64,000 nucleotides of DNA from Glutamicibacter sp. PS (GCA_031317595.1 JANCMB010000001.1:1234971-1298970), one strand, 5' to 3'; counted from the first letter of the stretch, positions 36,873-45,454 are shown. Made by a program: numbers and translations. The notes: generated by a model not told the origin, from the letters alone.

Positions 36873-38063
36873 TTAGGTTGGCCCGTGGTGCGCAATGGGA
36901 ACGTTCTGGGTGCTGGGTCGGGCTCTGGCGTGGCGCCGCGAGCGTACGAGATCTTGGCAGAGCGCCTCATAAGCGGCGGCGACCTGATCCCAGTCATAAG
37001 CTTCGGCCCGCTGGAGTGAGAGTGCTGCCCGGCGCGCGATCTGTTCCGGCCGTGCTTCAGCGGCCTCGAATAATGTGGCGGCCTGAGCTGGGGTGGAGAA
37101 GTAGGCGCCGGCGGCCCCGAGGACTTCGCGATTGAAATTCACGTCAAAGGCGTTGACGGCGGTCCCGGCCCCAATGGCACGCAGCAATGATGGGTTAGTG
37201 CCGCCCACCGAATGTCCGTGCCAATACACCAGCGCATGCGCATAGAGCTGATCGAGTAGTTCTTGGTCCCATACTCCGCCGAGGAAGCGGACGTTGTCGG
37301 TGGCTGCCGCATGTACCGATTGCGTGTATTGCTCGGCGTAGGGTGCCGAGCCGACCACCACCAACGGGTAACGTGCCGCGGCCTTCGCATAGCCTTGGAC
37401 GATCAGGTGGACGTGATTTTCCGGCTCGAAGCGTGCCACCAATAGGTGGTAGCCCCCCGGTGCTATGCCCAGCTCAGCTAGCTTCTCGTCTCCGGGTGCG
37501 TGAAGAAGCGGGGCGCCGTAGGCGATCTGCCATGTCGCGGCCTGATATCGCGTGGCGTAGTAGTCGGCGATCCCTTGGGCATCGGCGATCAGTTCACGCG
37601 ATAGCCGGACCGCCAACCGTTCACACATCAGGTAGTATCGCCGACCCGTTGGGCCCCATTTGGCGCGCCGGGATTCCAACCCGTCCACGTGGGTGGCGAC
37701 CGGAATACCTGCGGCGTTCAGTAGCGGCAGCAACGGCGCGTTGGCAGCATTGAAAACGATCGCCGCATCCGGGCGGTGACGAATGGCGTGAACTATCGAT
37801 AGGGCGCTGTGGCTCAGGGTTTCGAAGCTTCGTCGGCGTAGCGCGGGCAGATGAACTAATTGCATGCCCAGATAATTGTCGGTTCGTTCATCGCGGGCGA
37901 CGCCACGGCAGTACACGGTGACCCGATGGCCTTTGGCTACCAGGCGCCGCCCGACTTCTTCGATCGCCGTCTCGAATCCGCCATAGCGGGCGGGGACACC
38001 TCTGGTGCCGATGAGCGCGATGCTCAACGGCGCGGCAGAGTCCGCACGCCTACGACGTTGCAT
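36873..38063 (-). CDS. DUF1972/GT4 glycosyltransferase, rhamnosyltransferase-like
   Basis: A 396-residue GT-B enzyme with the DUF1972 N-terminal signature IALIGTRGVPARYGGFETA and a GT4 donor domain (YHLLVARFEPENHVHLIVQG, VRFLGGVWDQELLDQLY, HGHSVGGTNPSLLRAIGAGT). The family includes WchF/Cps2T-type beta-1,4-rhamnosyltransferases that act on the sugar placed by the priming transferase. The rml genes in the same locus make this plausible here, but it is inference. The ATG at 38063 is chosen because GGGGGAAA lies 6 nt upstream; an upstream in-frame extension of 8 codons lacks support. Confidence 0.87.
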   Translation of the reverse strand: MQRRRRADSAAPLSIALIGTRGVPARYGGFETAIEEVGRRLVAKGHRVTVYCRGVARDERTDNYLGMQLVHLPALRRRSFETLSHSALSIVHAIRHRPDAAIVFNAANAPLLPLLNAAGIPVATHVDGLESRRAKWGPTGRRYYLMCERLAVRLSRELIADAQGIADYYATRYQAATWQIAYGAPLLHAPGDEKLAELGIAPGGYHLLVARFEPENHVHLIVQGYAKAAARYPLVVVGSAPYAEQYTQSVHAAATDNVRFLGGVWDQELLDQLYAHALVYWHGHSVGGTNPSLLRAIGAGTAVNAFDVNFNREVLGAAGAYFSTPAQAATLFEAAEARPEQIARRAALSLQRAEAYDWDQVAAAYEALCQDLVRSRRHARARPSTQNVPIAHHGPT

Positions 38064-38088
38064 GTTGTTTCCCCCAAAATAAAACAAC
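38064..38088 (-). promoter_or_regulatory. SD-in-loop hairpin next to the DUF1972 glycosyltransferase start
   Basis: Seven-nt arms GTTGTTT (38064-38070 on plus) and AAACAAC (38082-38088). The 11-nt loop of the mRNA ends in GGGGG, the Shine-Dalgarno, and the 3' arm abuts the ATG directly. When folded, the ribosome site is confined to a loop. Confidence 0.45.
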
Positions 38089-38123
38089 TACGGCGAGTGT
38101 TCACCGTCGTGCCTGCGCGACGT

Positions 38124-38150
38124 AAAACCGAGGGCATCCCCATGCCTCGG
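38124..38150 (-). terminator. Terminator-like hairpin in the 5' leader of the DUF1972 glycosyltransferase
   Basis: In the minus-strand transcript CCGAGGCAT-GGGG-ATGCCCTCGG folds with one bulged C (38150-38128) and is followed by TTTT (38127-38124). It lies 61-87 nt upstream of the ATG at 38063 and so inside the leader. It could attenuate transcription into the gene. Confidence 0.4.
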
Positions 38151-38438
38151 CCGTGCCAACGTGCAGGTCCGTCGGTGGTAGCCCTGACCCTAGGGCTCAA
38201 CCCCCGGTCCGGCACGGGTAGCGCACTACTTAGTTTGCTCCTGAACTACTCGCTCTGGCTTCGTATCGATCCCCCTCCCCGGACCGTAAATCCGGGCCCT
38301 GACGCGCCCCGCGAGGCAAAAGTCACAGTTGCATAACGGTTACCGGCGTGGAAGCATAGGTGGGGTTGTGCGCGACACCGTCTCGACGGTGCCACTATCC
38401 ATCCGGGATCCGTTGTGCTGGGGAGCACGGGACCGCCC

Positions 38439-40931
38439 ATGAAGGACACAAACTTGTTGCATCCCCCTGTTGAACGCGGGGGCCGTTCCCGGCTCTCGCG
38501 CGCCCTGATGACTGTGCTCGTCAGCGGCTCACTGCTCGCTTCGGCGTTACCTGCGGCCTCCGCCGCCACCTATTATGTGAGCGACTCAATGAATCGCACG
38601 GTCAGCGGAGGCTGGGGCTCCCCCGATTCCGGCCCCGCCTATCAGCTCAACCACCCCGAACGTTTCGCCCTAGCCAATGGCGTGGGCTCGCTGGCCTTGC
38701 TCCCCGGCAAGAGTAGTGTCGCGACTCTCGACATCGATCAACGCGACGTGGCGGCGGGTGTTGATCTCTCCTTTGATTCCTTGCCAACCAGCGGCTCCAT
38801 CTACGCCTCGCTGGCGTCGCGCCAGGGTTCCACCGGCCGCTACGACGCCACCTTACGCCTGTTGGCCTCCGGCGAGCTGCGCCTCGAAGTCGCCCGGCAC
38901 CTCAACGGAACCAAAACCGTCCTCGAGCACGTACGTATCGCCGAATCTGTGCACCCCGGTGAGAGCTTCCACCTGGATTTCAATGTCTCCGGTGATAGCG
39001 AGACCGCGCTGACCGCCCGAGCATACCGCGCCGGCTGCGCCGCGCCCGACTGGCAGGTGCAGCACACGGACAGCGACTCCGCACTCAGTACCGCCGGCGA
39101 TGTGCGGCTCACCGGTTACCTATCCTCCTCGGCGAGCAAGGACTCCGGACTGCACGTGGATAATCTCCGGGCGAAGGAAGCCCCCAAGGATCTGCTCAGC
39201 GAGGAATCGGGCACCGCCGAACCGGCGCCTCTACCCGAGCCCTCTCCGACTCCGGAACCCGAGCCTTCCCCAGCCCCATCCCCCGAACCGGTCGAAGAAG
39301 CACCGGCCCTTCCCGCCGGAGCCCTCTACGTGGCGCCCGGCGGCAACGACGGCGCCAGCGGTTCGGCCGATGCACCGCTGCGCCAGTTGGCCACCGCCGT
39401 CGACAAGGCAAGCTCGGGTCAAAGCATCGTGGTCCGCGGCGGAACCTACCACGAGTCGGTAACGATCCCGAGCGGCAAGACCGTGCATCTGGTGAACTAC
39501 CCCGGTGAAAAGGTGTGGCTCGATGGCGCCTCTACGCTGTCCGGGTTCACTGCCTCCGGCGGGGCTTGGGCCACCGGATGGGACCTAGATTTCGATCACT
39601 CGCCGACCTACACGCGCGGGGCCGACGATAATCAGCAGGAAGCCTGGGGCTTCATCAACGCCGACTACCCGATGGCAGCGCACCCCGAGCAACTCTGGAT
39701 CGATGGTGCACCCCAAACTCAGGTTGGATCACTCGATCAGTTGCGCGCTGGCACCTTCTACATCGACTTCTCGGCCAACAAGCTCTACGTAGGCTCAGAT
39801 CCACGCGGCAAGAAGGTCGAAGCGAGCACCCTCGTCAAAGCCTTGAGCATCCGCGGAGCTAACTCCACGGTGGATGGTATCAATGTCCGCCGCTATGCCC
39901 CGTCGGTACCGGATATGGGTGCCATCACCGCCGAAAAGCCGGGTATCACTCTTCGGAACCTGTCCGTCGAGGACTCGGCCACCACCGGCATCAATGTTTC
40001 GGCCACCTCTAACACCATCTCGAATGTCAAGATTCGTCGGTCGGGCATGCTCGGGATGAACGCCGTCTATGCAGATGGACTGAAGGTGCAGAACATCGAA
40101 TCCTCCGGAAATAACACCGAACGGTTCAACTCCTCGCCCGTTTCCGGCGGCCTGAAGATCACCCGCTCGCGGGGCATTTCGGTTAAAGATTCGGTCTTCA
40201 CCTCCAACCGTGGCCCGGGCTTGTGGATCGATGAGTCGGTCTACGATTCGAAGATCGTCAACAACGACATGATCTCGAACGCCGCGCATGGCCTATCACT
40301 GGAAATCTCTGCCAAGGCCGTGGTCGTGAACAACCGCATCGTCGGCAACGGCGGCAATGGATTCAAGCTCAACGACAGCAGCGATGTGCGGATTTGGAAC
40401 AACACCATCAGCGGCTCAAATCGTCCGCTGAATATCGTGCAGGATAACCGGCGGGGCGAGAACGCCTCCGATCCGGGACACGATCCGCGCCAGAGCTTCC
40501 CGGACCCCACGATGACGTGGGTCGTGAAGGACATTTCGGTGCATAACAACGTGCTGTCCAACACCGGCGGAGGGAACGCGATCTTGGCCGTTGAGGATTA
40601 CTCGCATGAGTTCAGCGCCGCGGAGATGGAGATCTCCACGGATCACAACACTTACCACCGCCTCAGCTCGGGGACTCCACGTTGGTCCACGGTGTGGTCT
40701 TCCGGAACCGGAGATCCGCAGGTCTACACGAGTTTGGCGGCATTCCAGTCGGCACATCAGCAAGAGTCCGGATCAGCCGAGGTAATCGCCTCCAGCGTGC
40801 TGGACGACGAGCATAATCTCACTTCTGCCATCACGGAACGCAACGGGTCAGCTCTAGGCTTGCCATCCGATCTGGCGACGCTGACCGGCCTGAACGCCGG
40901 AAGCAAGCAGATGGGCGCCTACCGGCGCTAA
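38439..40931 (+). CDS. Secreted right-handed beta-helix protein with N-terminal jelly-roll module
   Basis: An 830-residue extracellular protein with Sec signal about 23-48 (LMTVLVSGSLLASALPAASA). Residues about 50-235 form a lectin-like module starting DSMNRTVSGGWGSPDSG. A Pro/Glu linker follows (about 240-285, EPSPTPEPEPSP repeats). From LYVAPGGNDGASGSADAPLR to the end is a parallel beta-helix of the pectate-lyase/NosD type: SIVVRGGTYHESVTIPSGKT, SIRGANSTVDGINVRR, SKIVNNDMISNAAHGLSLEI, VVNNRIVGNGGNGFKLNDSS. Such folds bind or cleave polysaccharides; catalytic residues cannot be assigned. The start is ATG 38439 (a GTG at 38415 is possible). It is the only plus-strand gene of this part of the locus and ends at a strong terminator. 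Confidence 0.85.
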   Translation: MKDTNLLHPPVERGGRSRLSRALMTVLVSGSLLASALPAASAATYYVSDSMNRTVSGGWGSPDSGPAYQLNHPERFALANGVGSLALLPGKSSVATLDIDQRDVAAGVDLSFDSLPTSGSIYASLASRQGSTGRYDATLRLLASGELRLEVARHLNGTKTVLEHVRIAESVHPGESFHLDFNVSGDSETALTARAYRAGCAAPDWQVQHTDSDSALSTAGDVRLTGYLSSSASKDSGLHVDNLRAKEAPKDLLSEESGTAEPAPLPEPSPTPEPEPSPAPSPEPVEEAPALPAGALYVAPGGNDGASGSADAPLRQLATAVDKASSGQSIVVRGGTYHESVTIPSGKTVHLVNYPGEKVWLDGASTLSGFTASGGAWATGWDLDFDHSPTYTRGADDNQQEAWGFINADYPMAAHPEQLWIDGAPQTQVGSLDQLRAGTFYIDFSANKLYVGSDPRGKKVEASTLVKALSIRGANSTVDGINVRRYAPSVPDMGAITAEKPGITLRNLSVEDSATTGINVSATSNTISNVKIRRSGMLGMNAVYADGLKVQNIESSGNNTERFNSSPVSGGLKITRSRGISVKDSVFTSNRGPGLWIDESVYDSKIVNNDMISNAAHGLSLEISAKAVVVNNRIVGNGGNGFKLNDSSDVRIWNNTISGSNRPLNIVQDNRRGENASDPGHDPRQSFPDPTMTWVVKDISVHNNVLSNTGGGNAILAVEDYSHEFSAAEMEISTDHNTYHRLSSGTPRWSTVWSSGTGDPQVYTSLAAFQSAHQQESGSAEVIASSVLDDEHNLTSAITERNGSALGLPSDLATLTGLNAGSKQMGAYRR

Positions 40932-40945
40932 TTCCTCCCATTACG

Positions 40946-40986
40946 GCCGCGGGTCCTGCCATCGCTTAGATGGCAAGACCCGCGGC
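40946..40986 (+). terminator. Intrinsic terminator of the beta-helix gene
   Basis: Long interrupted stem: GCCGCGGGTC pairs with GACCCGCGGC, and inside it GCCATC pairs with GATGGC, closed by a 5-nt loop, followed by TTTCT. It lies 15 nt after the stop. Confidence 0.75.
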
Positions 40987-41012
40987 TTTCTATGTTCTTG
41001 GCAGTCGGCGCG

Positions 41013-41640
41013 TTAACCGAGTGTCGCCCTGGTCTCGGCAGCTGCCTGACGCCACACCAACACGGCCACAAGGAGCACCAAAATCACGGTGCTTAGGGTG
41101 AAAGGTACCGGCAAGAGCGGGTCGATGAGCACCAGGAGGCCACCGAGAGGAACGACAGTGTTGACTTCCGCGTCGCCCTGGCGCCGGATGGCTAGGGCCC
41201 ACACGCCCAGCACAAACACCGCGATGGGGATCGTAAAGGCAAAAGATGCGAAGGGTGCCGAGAGACTACTGTGATGCGTAATGACATCGATTTCGGCTTC
41301 AATACCCGCCGAGAGTGCCCCGGCAGCGGCGAAGATGAAGTAATGTCCGTACCCATAAGCAATGGAACCGCGTAGCCCCTGAATCGCGTGGTGATGCGGA
41401 GGCCAAAAATAAACCCACCACAGCCCGGCGGTGGCAATCAATGTCAACACCGCCAGAGCGATCAGCGGGCCAACCGCTTCACCTTCATGCAAGGCCTCAA
41501 TGATCGCGTTCGAGGCCGACAGGAGACTTTCACCCAACAAGATGAGCGCGAACAGCCCATAGCGCTCGGTGATGTGGTGCGGATGCCATGGTGTCGTGGC
41601 CATCCGCGCGGCCATTGTCGGTTTGAATCCGGCACCGCAC
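41013..41640 (-). pseudogene. LtrA-family membrane protein, 5'-truncated
   Basis: Only the C-terminal half of a low-temperature-requirement-A protein is present (about 205 of the usual 380-400 residues). Homology-like sequence begins at TTPWHPHHITERYGLFALIL with GESLLSASNAI and continues through several membrane helices (LIALAVLTLIATAGLWWVYF, AFTIPIAVFVLGVWALA, STVILVLLVAVLVW). The expected N-terminal helices are missing. The frame runs at its 5' end straight into a broken DNA-glycosylase gene on the opposite strand. The fragment is unlikely to be functional. Confidence 0.7.
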
Positions 41641-42059
41641 AGTGTCAATGTTGGGCATTACTATCAAGGCCGCGCAGGTCAACGGCAGCTACTCCGCATT
41701 GCCAAACGCGACTCTTCGACCCCTCAAGCGCTGCGTTCTTAGACGAAGCAGCTGTAGCCGCGGGCGTAGCTTTCACCGACATTCTCAAAACGCCGACTCC
41801 CGGTGAAAAGCAGGTCGCCATGAAGCAAATCCAAGCGGGTCTGCCCATCCTTGAGGAGGCGTTGGCCTCACGAGGGGTACCACAGATTATCTGTGTATTT
41901 CGGCAACCCGCCCACGCCTTATTGAATATCAAGAAGTCATCCCCCGGGCTGCTTACTCAGCGGACCCATCGGGACGCACGTGCTTTTCGCGTGCCGGGCC
42001 CCTATGCCAAGTTAAGCAACGTCGCTAGAGCAATGGACCAACTCAAAGACGCACTCTAA
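41641..42059 (+). pseudogene. Mug/TDG-like uracil-DNA glycosylase, truncated and frameshifted
   Basis: Plus-strand frame from 41641 reads SVNVGHYYQGRAGQRQLLRI, then a shift near 41704 moves the homology to another frame: RLFDPSSAAFLDEAAVAAG, VAFTDILKTPTPGEKQVAMK, GVPQIICVFRQPAHALLNI and VPGPYAKLSNV. The order GHYYQGR, FTD(I/V), PTPGE, F(K/R)xxA, GPY fits mismatch-specific uracil-DNA glycosylases. The first ~20 residues, with the catalytic N-terminal strand, are missing. With the frameshift, it is a relic. Its 3' end overlaps the convergent Wzy gene by 17 nt. Confidence 0.6.
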
Positions 42060-43338
42060 TAGTCGGCGCACTGATGCCATAGGTTGCTCTCTTAGCGGTT
42101 CCCAGAAATGGCTCATGCTCCCAGTCCGGTCCGAACTCGCGGCTCGGCCGTTCCAGACAGAGTGACAGCGCGAAGAACACTAGGAACATCACGCCAGCGT
42201 CGATCAGCCCGTTTTCCATCAGGCTACGCACCAGAATAAATGCCAGCAACGGCAGGTAGAGCGAGCGGACCTTGCGGTGACGTAAGGCCACCCAAAGACA
42301 GCCGAGCACCCACAATAGTGCCAGCACGGCACCGAACACTCCGGCCTGCGCTAAAAGTGAGATCCAGGAAGAGTCAAATACCTGTTCCTCCCAGTATTGG
42401 CCGGTCACCGGAATGGTTTTCATACTGAGGCCTTGCCCCACCCAGCGTTGCCAACTATCAACGGGCAGCTGCAGGACGGCAGACCAACTAATGGTTCGTG
42501 AATTGAAGGTCAACAGCTCGGCACTATCGGATCTTTCTAGCACCGCGCGAACCAGTGGCGTGTAGAACGTAACGTAGAACAGGACGGGAATCGCGATCAG
42601 GGTCGCCACGAGAGTCTGTACCGGCAGCGTCCGCATTAACAGCACCATGAGCGCCGCAGCACACGCCGCACCGATCAGTGCGGTACGCGACTCGCTGAGG
42701 ATCAGAATGCCAACCAAAAGCAGCAGTCCCCCGCTGTGCCACCAGTGAACGCGAGCACGTAGCGTTTCGTGGAGCAGCATCAACGCGGGCAAACCGGCGA
42801 GCAGGGCAATCTCATTCGGGCTAAGCGGCGGGATTCCACCCGAAAGTCTTCCATGGCCGCCAATAACAAGCCCGGAAACGGAACTGATTCCGCCGACAAC
42901 CGCCAGTGCCACCGCCAAAGCCCACAACAGTCGTTGCGGAGCATAGCAACGCGCCAGGAACATCACCGTCAAAGCCATCAGCAAGACGCGGATCGCCAGC
43001 ACCAATGACGCAGCGAGGTTTCCTTCGGCGAGGGCGCCGACAACGCTGAGCGCCAAAATGGGCAACAAGAATCCCAGCGACCGGACACCAAGCGGAAAAT
43101 GGGCCCGGCAGTTCAGGCAGAGTAAAGATGCCCAACCTAGCGCGCCGAATTGCAGTAGGGCTTTGAGGACCACCACTGGGTCGGCTCCGCCGGTATAGAA
43201 CACGCCCTGCCGCCAAGCCACCACCGAACTCACCGTCATCAACCAAATAAGAATCAGATGAAGCTCGCTCGGGCCGGCCCCCTGCCGGGGTTCTTTGGTG
43301 CCGGCGCGAGGCCACTGGGCCGTGATCGTGCCACGCAT
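42043..43338 (-). CDS. O-antigen polymerase/ligase-family membrane protein (Wzy)
   Basis: A 431-residue multi-pass protein with about 11 hydrophobic segments (for example LILIWLMTVSSVVAW, LGFLLPILALSVVGALAEG, LIAIPVLFYVTFYTPLV, SLYLPLLAFILVRSLMENGL). The family region is LLLLVGILILSESRTALIGA with the conserved S-R-T, followed by a large periplasmic-type loop (about residues 265-330: SWSAVLQLPVDSWQRWVGQG). It would polymerise lipid-linked repeat units at the outer face. It lies 3 nt behind the Wzz-like gene, so it is co-translated. The position between Wzz and Wzx supports Wzy over a ligase. Confidence 0.85.
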   Translation of the reverse strand: MRGTITAQWPRAGTKEPRQGAGPSELHLILIWLMTVSSVVAWRQGVFYTGGADPVVVLKALLQFGALGWASLLCLNCRAHFPLGVRSLGFLLPILALSVVGALAEGNLAASLVLAIRVLLMALTVMFLARCYAPQRLLWALAVALAVVGGISSVSGLVIGGHGRLSGGIPPLSPNEIALLAGLPALMLLHETLRARVHWWHSGGLLLLVGILILSESRTALIGAACAAALMVLLMRTLPVQTLVATLIAIPVLFYVTFYTPLVRAVLERSDSAELLTFNSRTISWSAVLQLPVDSWQRWVGQGLSMKTIPVTGQYWEEQVFDSSWISLLAQAGVFGAVLALLWVLGCLWVALRHRKVRSLYLPLLAFILVRSLMENGLIDAGVMFLVFFALSLCLERPSREFGPDWEHEPFLGTAKRATYGISAPTIRVRL

Positions 43339-43341
43339 TGC

Positions 43342-44727
43342 TCAGCCCTGCCGTGGCCGGATCCGGCGTCGCGGATGACGAAGCATCACCAGCCCGGTAG
43401 CCCCGCTGCGCACCGCAGCCAGATCTTCAAGAGTTCGTCGTAGGGCGCGGGCGGTGGACTTCTTCTGCCTGGAAGTGAGTAGCACCCCATCACAGTGTGC
43501 TGCCACCACGGCGCCATCGATGGGTTGCGCCCCCATGGCCGCAAGGATCACCACGACATCGTAGCTACGTTCCAGTTCCTCAATCAGCGGAGAAATCCTT
43601 CGGAAGACGTCATACCGTCGAAGCCCTGCGGCAGGCTCGCCGGCTGCGAGATAACCCATGGGTACATGAATCATCTCGATCAGCGCCTCGGTGAGTGTGG
43701 CTTGGCCCGCCAACACCTGGCAGAGTCCGGGATGTTCGGCCACTTCACCTGGTTCGATGGCCCCCTCCCGGCTCTGCATGATCACGGCCTTACGCCCCAT
43801 GCTGGCTAGCGTTTGCCCCAGTTCCACGGCGTCGACGGTCGGAGCTTTCGGGTCACTGAGCACCAACAAGCGCTGCGGTAGGTCTCCATCGTTGGCCAGC
43901 AAGAGACTGGAGAGTAGTTGCCGATACCCGTTATCGCGCCGTCCGCGTTCCCGGCGATCGTCGCTCCCGCGCACGATCCCCAGCACCGGCAACCCGGTGA
44001 CGCGTTCGGCGTCGGCCGGACGCAGAATCCGCGGGTCCACCTTGTCAACGAACAACGCTAGAATCATGCCTAAGCTCAGCCCGCAGATGAGTCCCAGCGC
44101 TAAATTCACCGTTGTACGTGGCGAGACCGGATCATCGGGCGCGCTCGCCGGCACCGAAATTTCCGGGGTTACCAGTAGCGATTTCGGATCCGAGTTCTCA
44201 AGTTCGCCGATCCGTGCGGCGAGCAACGGTGCGGCCGCATTAGCAAGATCGGCAGCTTGCTGCGCCTGCGGCGCACTGGCTGTGATTACGATCAGCACCG
44301 TGTCCTCCGGGTTCGTGGCGCTGAGTGCTCGGCGCAGCTCGTTGACGCTGACATCTGCGTCCACGCGGCGCGCCACGGCGGCCAAGAGCGTCGGGTCCCC
44401 GATTAACTGAGGATAGGAGTCGGCACGTTGCAGGGCGTACTGTCCGCGCGCAAAAGCCGAATCCCCTGCCGATTGTACGTTGATGAAGATGGTTGCCTTG
44501 GCCACATAGCTCGGCGTCATACTCAAGGTGATGCCTAGGCTGGCCGCGACCCCCAGAATAGTGGCGAAGAGGATCCACCACTTGCGGGTCCGAAGAACGC
44601 GCAAGTAATCCTTGATATCCATGCCCATCGCTTCCTGAGACTGGGGCGGACGTACCGGTACCGGTGTCATTGGGTTTCCGGGTGACAGGAACAACTGATC
44701 TTCTCGATAGTCCAATGACTTAGCCAT
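43342..44727 (-). CDS. Wzz-type chain-length protein fused to a degenerate BY-kinase domain
   Basis: A 461-residue inner-membrane protein. Residues about 36-230 form a Wzz domain: DIKDYLRVLRTRKWWILFA enters the first membrane helix, followed by an extracytoplasmic helical part. A second membrane helix is near TTVNLALGLICGLSLGMILA. The C-terminal 230 residues have the fold of tyrosine autokinases. However, where Walker A GEGK(S/T) is expected it reads LLVLSDPKAPTVDAVELGQT, Walker A' reads KAVIMQSREG, and the C-terminal Tyr cluster is absent. It is probably a pseudokinase regulating chain length. The ATG at 44727 has GGGAGGT upstream; the frame is open for 10 more codons. It overlaps the preceding gene by 8 nt. 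Confidence 0.85.
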   Translation of the reverse strand: MAKSLDYREDQLFLSPGNPMTPVPVRPPQSQEAMGMDIKDYLRVLRTRKWWILFATILGVAASLGITLSMTPSYVAKATIFINVQSAGDSAFARGQYALQRADSYPQLIGDPTLLAAVARRVDADVSVNELRRALSATNPEDTVLIVITASAPQAQQAADLANAAAPLLAARIGELENSDPKSLLVTPEISVPASAPDDPVSPRTTVNLALGLICGLSLGMILALFVDKVDPRILRPADAERVTGLPVLGIVRGSDDRRERGRRDNGYRQLLSSLLLANDGDLPQRLLVLSDPKAPTVDAVELGQTLASMGRKAVIMQSREGAIEPGEVAEHPGLCQVLAGQATLTEALIEMIHVPMGYLAAGEPAAGLRRYDVFRRISPLIEELERSYDVVVILAAMGAQPIDGAVVAAHCDGVLLTSRQKKSTARALRRTLEDLAAVRSGATGLVMLRHPRRRIRPRQG

Positions 44728-45454
44728 AGCGACGCACCTCCCGATACCACTTGGCAAGGGCCAACACGACGAAGCCGAAGTTAGCGAGCAACAACACCGT
44801 GTACCCGGTAACGAACCCGGCAGGCCACGCTAGGAGCACGAAAAGCAGACACATCAGCCCGAAGTCGGTCGGTAGCACCGCTAAGGAATATGCCATTGAA
44901 GAGGTGCCCTGCCCGCTCATGAAGTGATCGGTCATGCCCCTGTTGAGCCGGCGTAGCTGGTCGGTGAGGATCATCGCAAAAAACTGCACGCTGGCCACCG
45001 CCTGGAACGCCACGGGTACGAGCAACCAGCGAACTTCCAGGTCGTAGAAGCGGTACCAACAGATCAATACCGCGGCGTGCAGCACCGCCGTCTTGATCGC
45101 ATCGACGATGTGATCGAGCCATTCGCCGGCCGCCGAGCCCGAATTTTGCAAGCGGGCCAGTTGCCCGTCGGCCGAATCCAACGCGTAGCCGGCCACCAGT
45201 AGCGCGGCGACGAACCAGGCCATCGGCCAGCTCGGCGCGAAGGCGGCAATCACGAAAATGCCGCCGAACGTACAGACGGCGCTGAGCCCGGTCACCTGAT
45301 TTGGGTTCAGCCCCCACCGGTAAGCCAGTGCAGCCAAGCGCCTCCCTAGCGGCCGGTTGATGTAGCGCGAATAGGCCGGCGCCCCCTTCGCGGTCTTTTG
45401 TCGCTGGCGCAGTTCATGCACCGCCCAGCGGTATCCTCCCGCATGTTGCATCAT
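44720..45454 (-). CDS. CDP-alcohol phosphatidyltransferase-family protein
   Basis: A 244-residue membrane enzyme transferring a phosphoalcohol from a CDP-alcohol to an acceptor. The complete signature D-G-x2-A-R-x8-G-x3-D-x3-D is visible in SADGQLARLQNSGSAAGEWL followed by DHIVDA (residues about 98-122). About six hydrophobic segments follow or flank it (GIFVIAAFAPSWPMAWFVAA, LMCLLFVLLAWPAGFVTGY). Its place between Wzz and a glycosyltransferase points to polymer modification or a phosphodiester-linked sugar alcohol rather than general phospholipid synthesis. The start is ATG 45454 after a G6 run; GTG 45457 and ATG 45451 are alternatives. Confidence 0.88.
   Translation of the reverse strand: MMQHAGGYRWAVHELRQRQKTAKGAPAYSRYINRPLGRRLAALAYRWGLNPNQVTGLSAVCTFGGIFVIAAFAPSWPMAWFVAALLVAGYALDSADGQLARLQNSGSAAGEWLDHIVDAIKTAVLHAAVLICWYRFYDLEVRWLLVPVAFQAVASVQFFAMILTDQLRRLNRGMTDHFMSGQGTSSMAYSLAVLPTDFGLMCLLFVLLAWPAGFVTGYTVLLLANFGFVVLALAKWYREVRRYG

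Larger units (their letters stand above)
38064..38438. other. 375-nt divergent intergenic region
   Basis: Separates the minus-strand glycosyltransferase (start 38063) from the plus-strand beta-helix gene (start 38439) and must hold both promoters. No canonical -35/-10 pair is obvious. It contains the SD-in-loop hairpin at 38064-38088, a terminator-like hairpin at 38124-38150, and a 6-bp plus-side dyad CACCGT-CTCG-ACGGTG in the beta-helix gene leader. Confidence 0.5.

Noticed and set aside
38151-38438. Riboswitch in the beta-helix gene leader
   Set aside because: Only a 6-bp dyad (CACCGT/ACGGTG) is present; no recognisable c-di-GMP, c-di-AMP or other aptamer core.
41388-42059. 223-codon plus-strand frame as one intact gene
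   Set aside because: The first ~85 codons are antisense to the LtrA relic; only the last ~125 carry DNA-glycosylase-like sequence, which starts in a different frame. Reported as a pseudogene instead.
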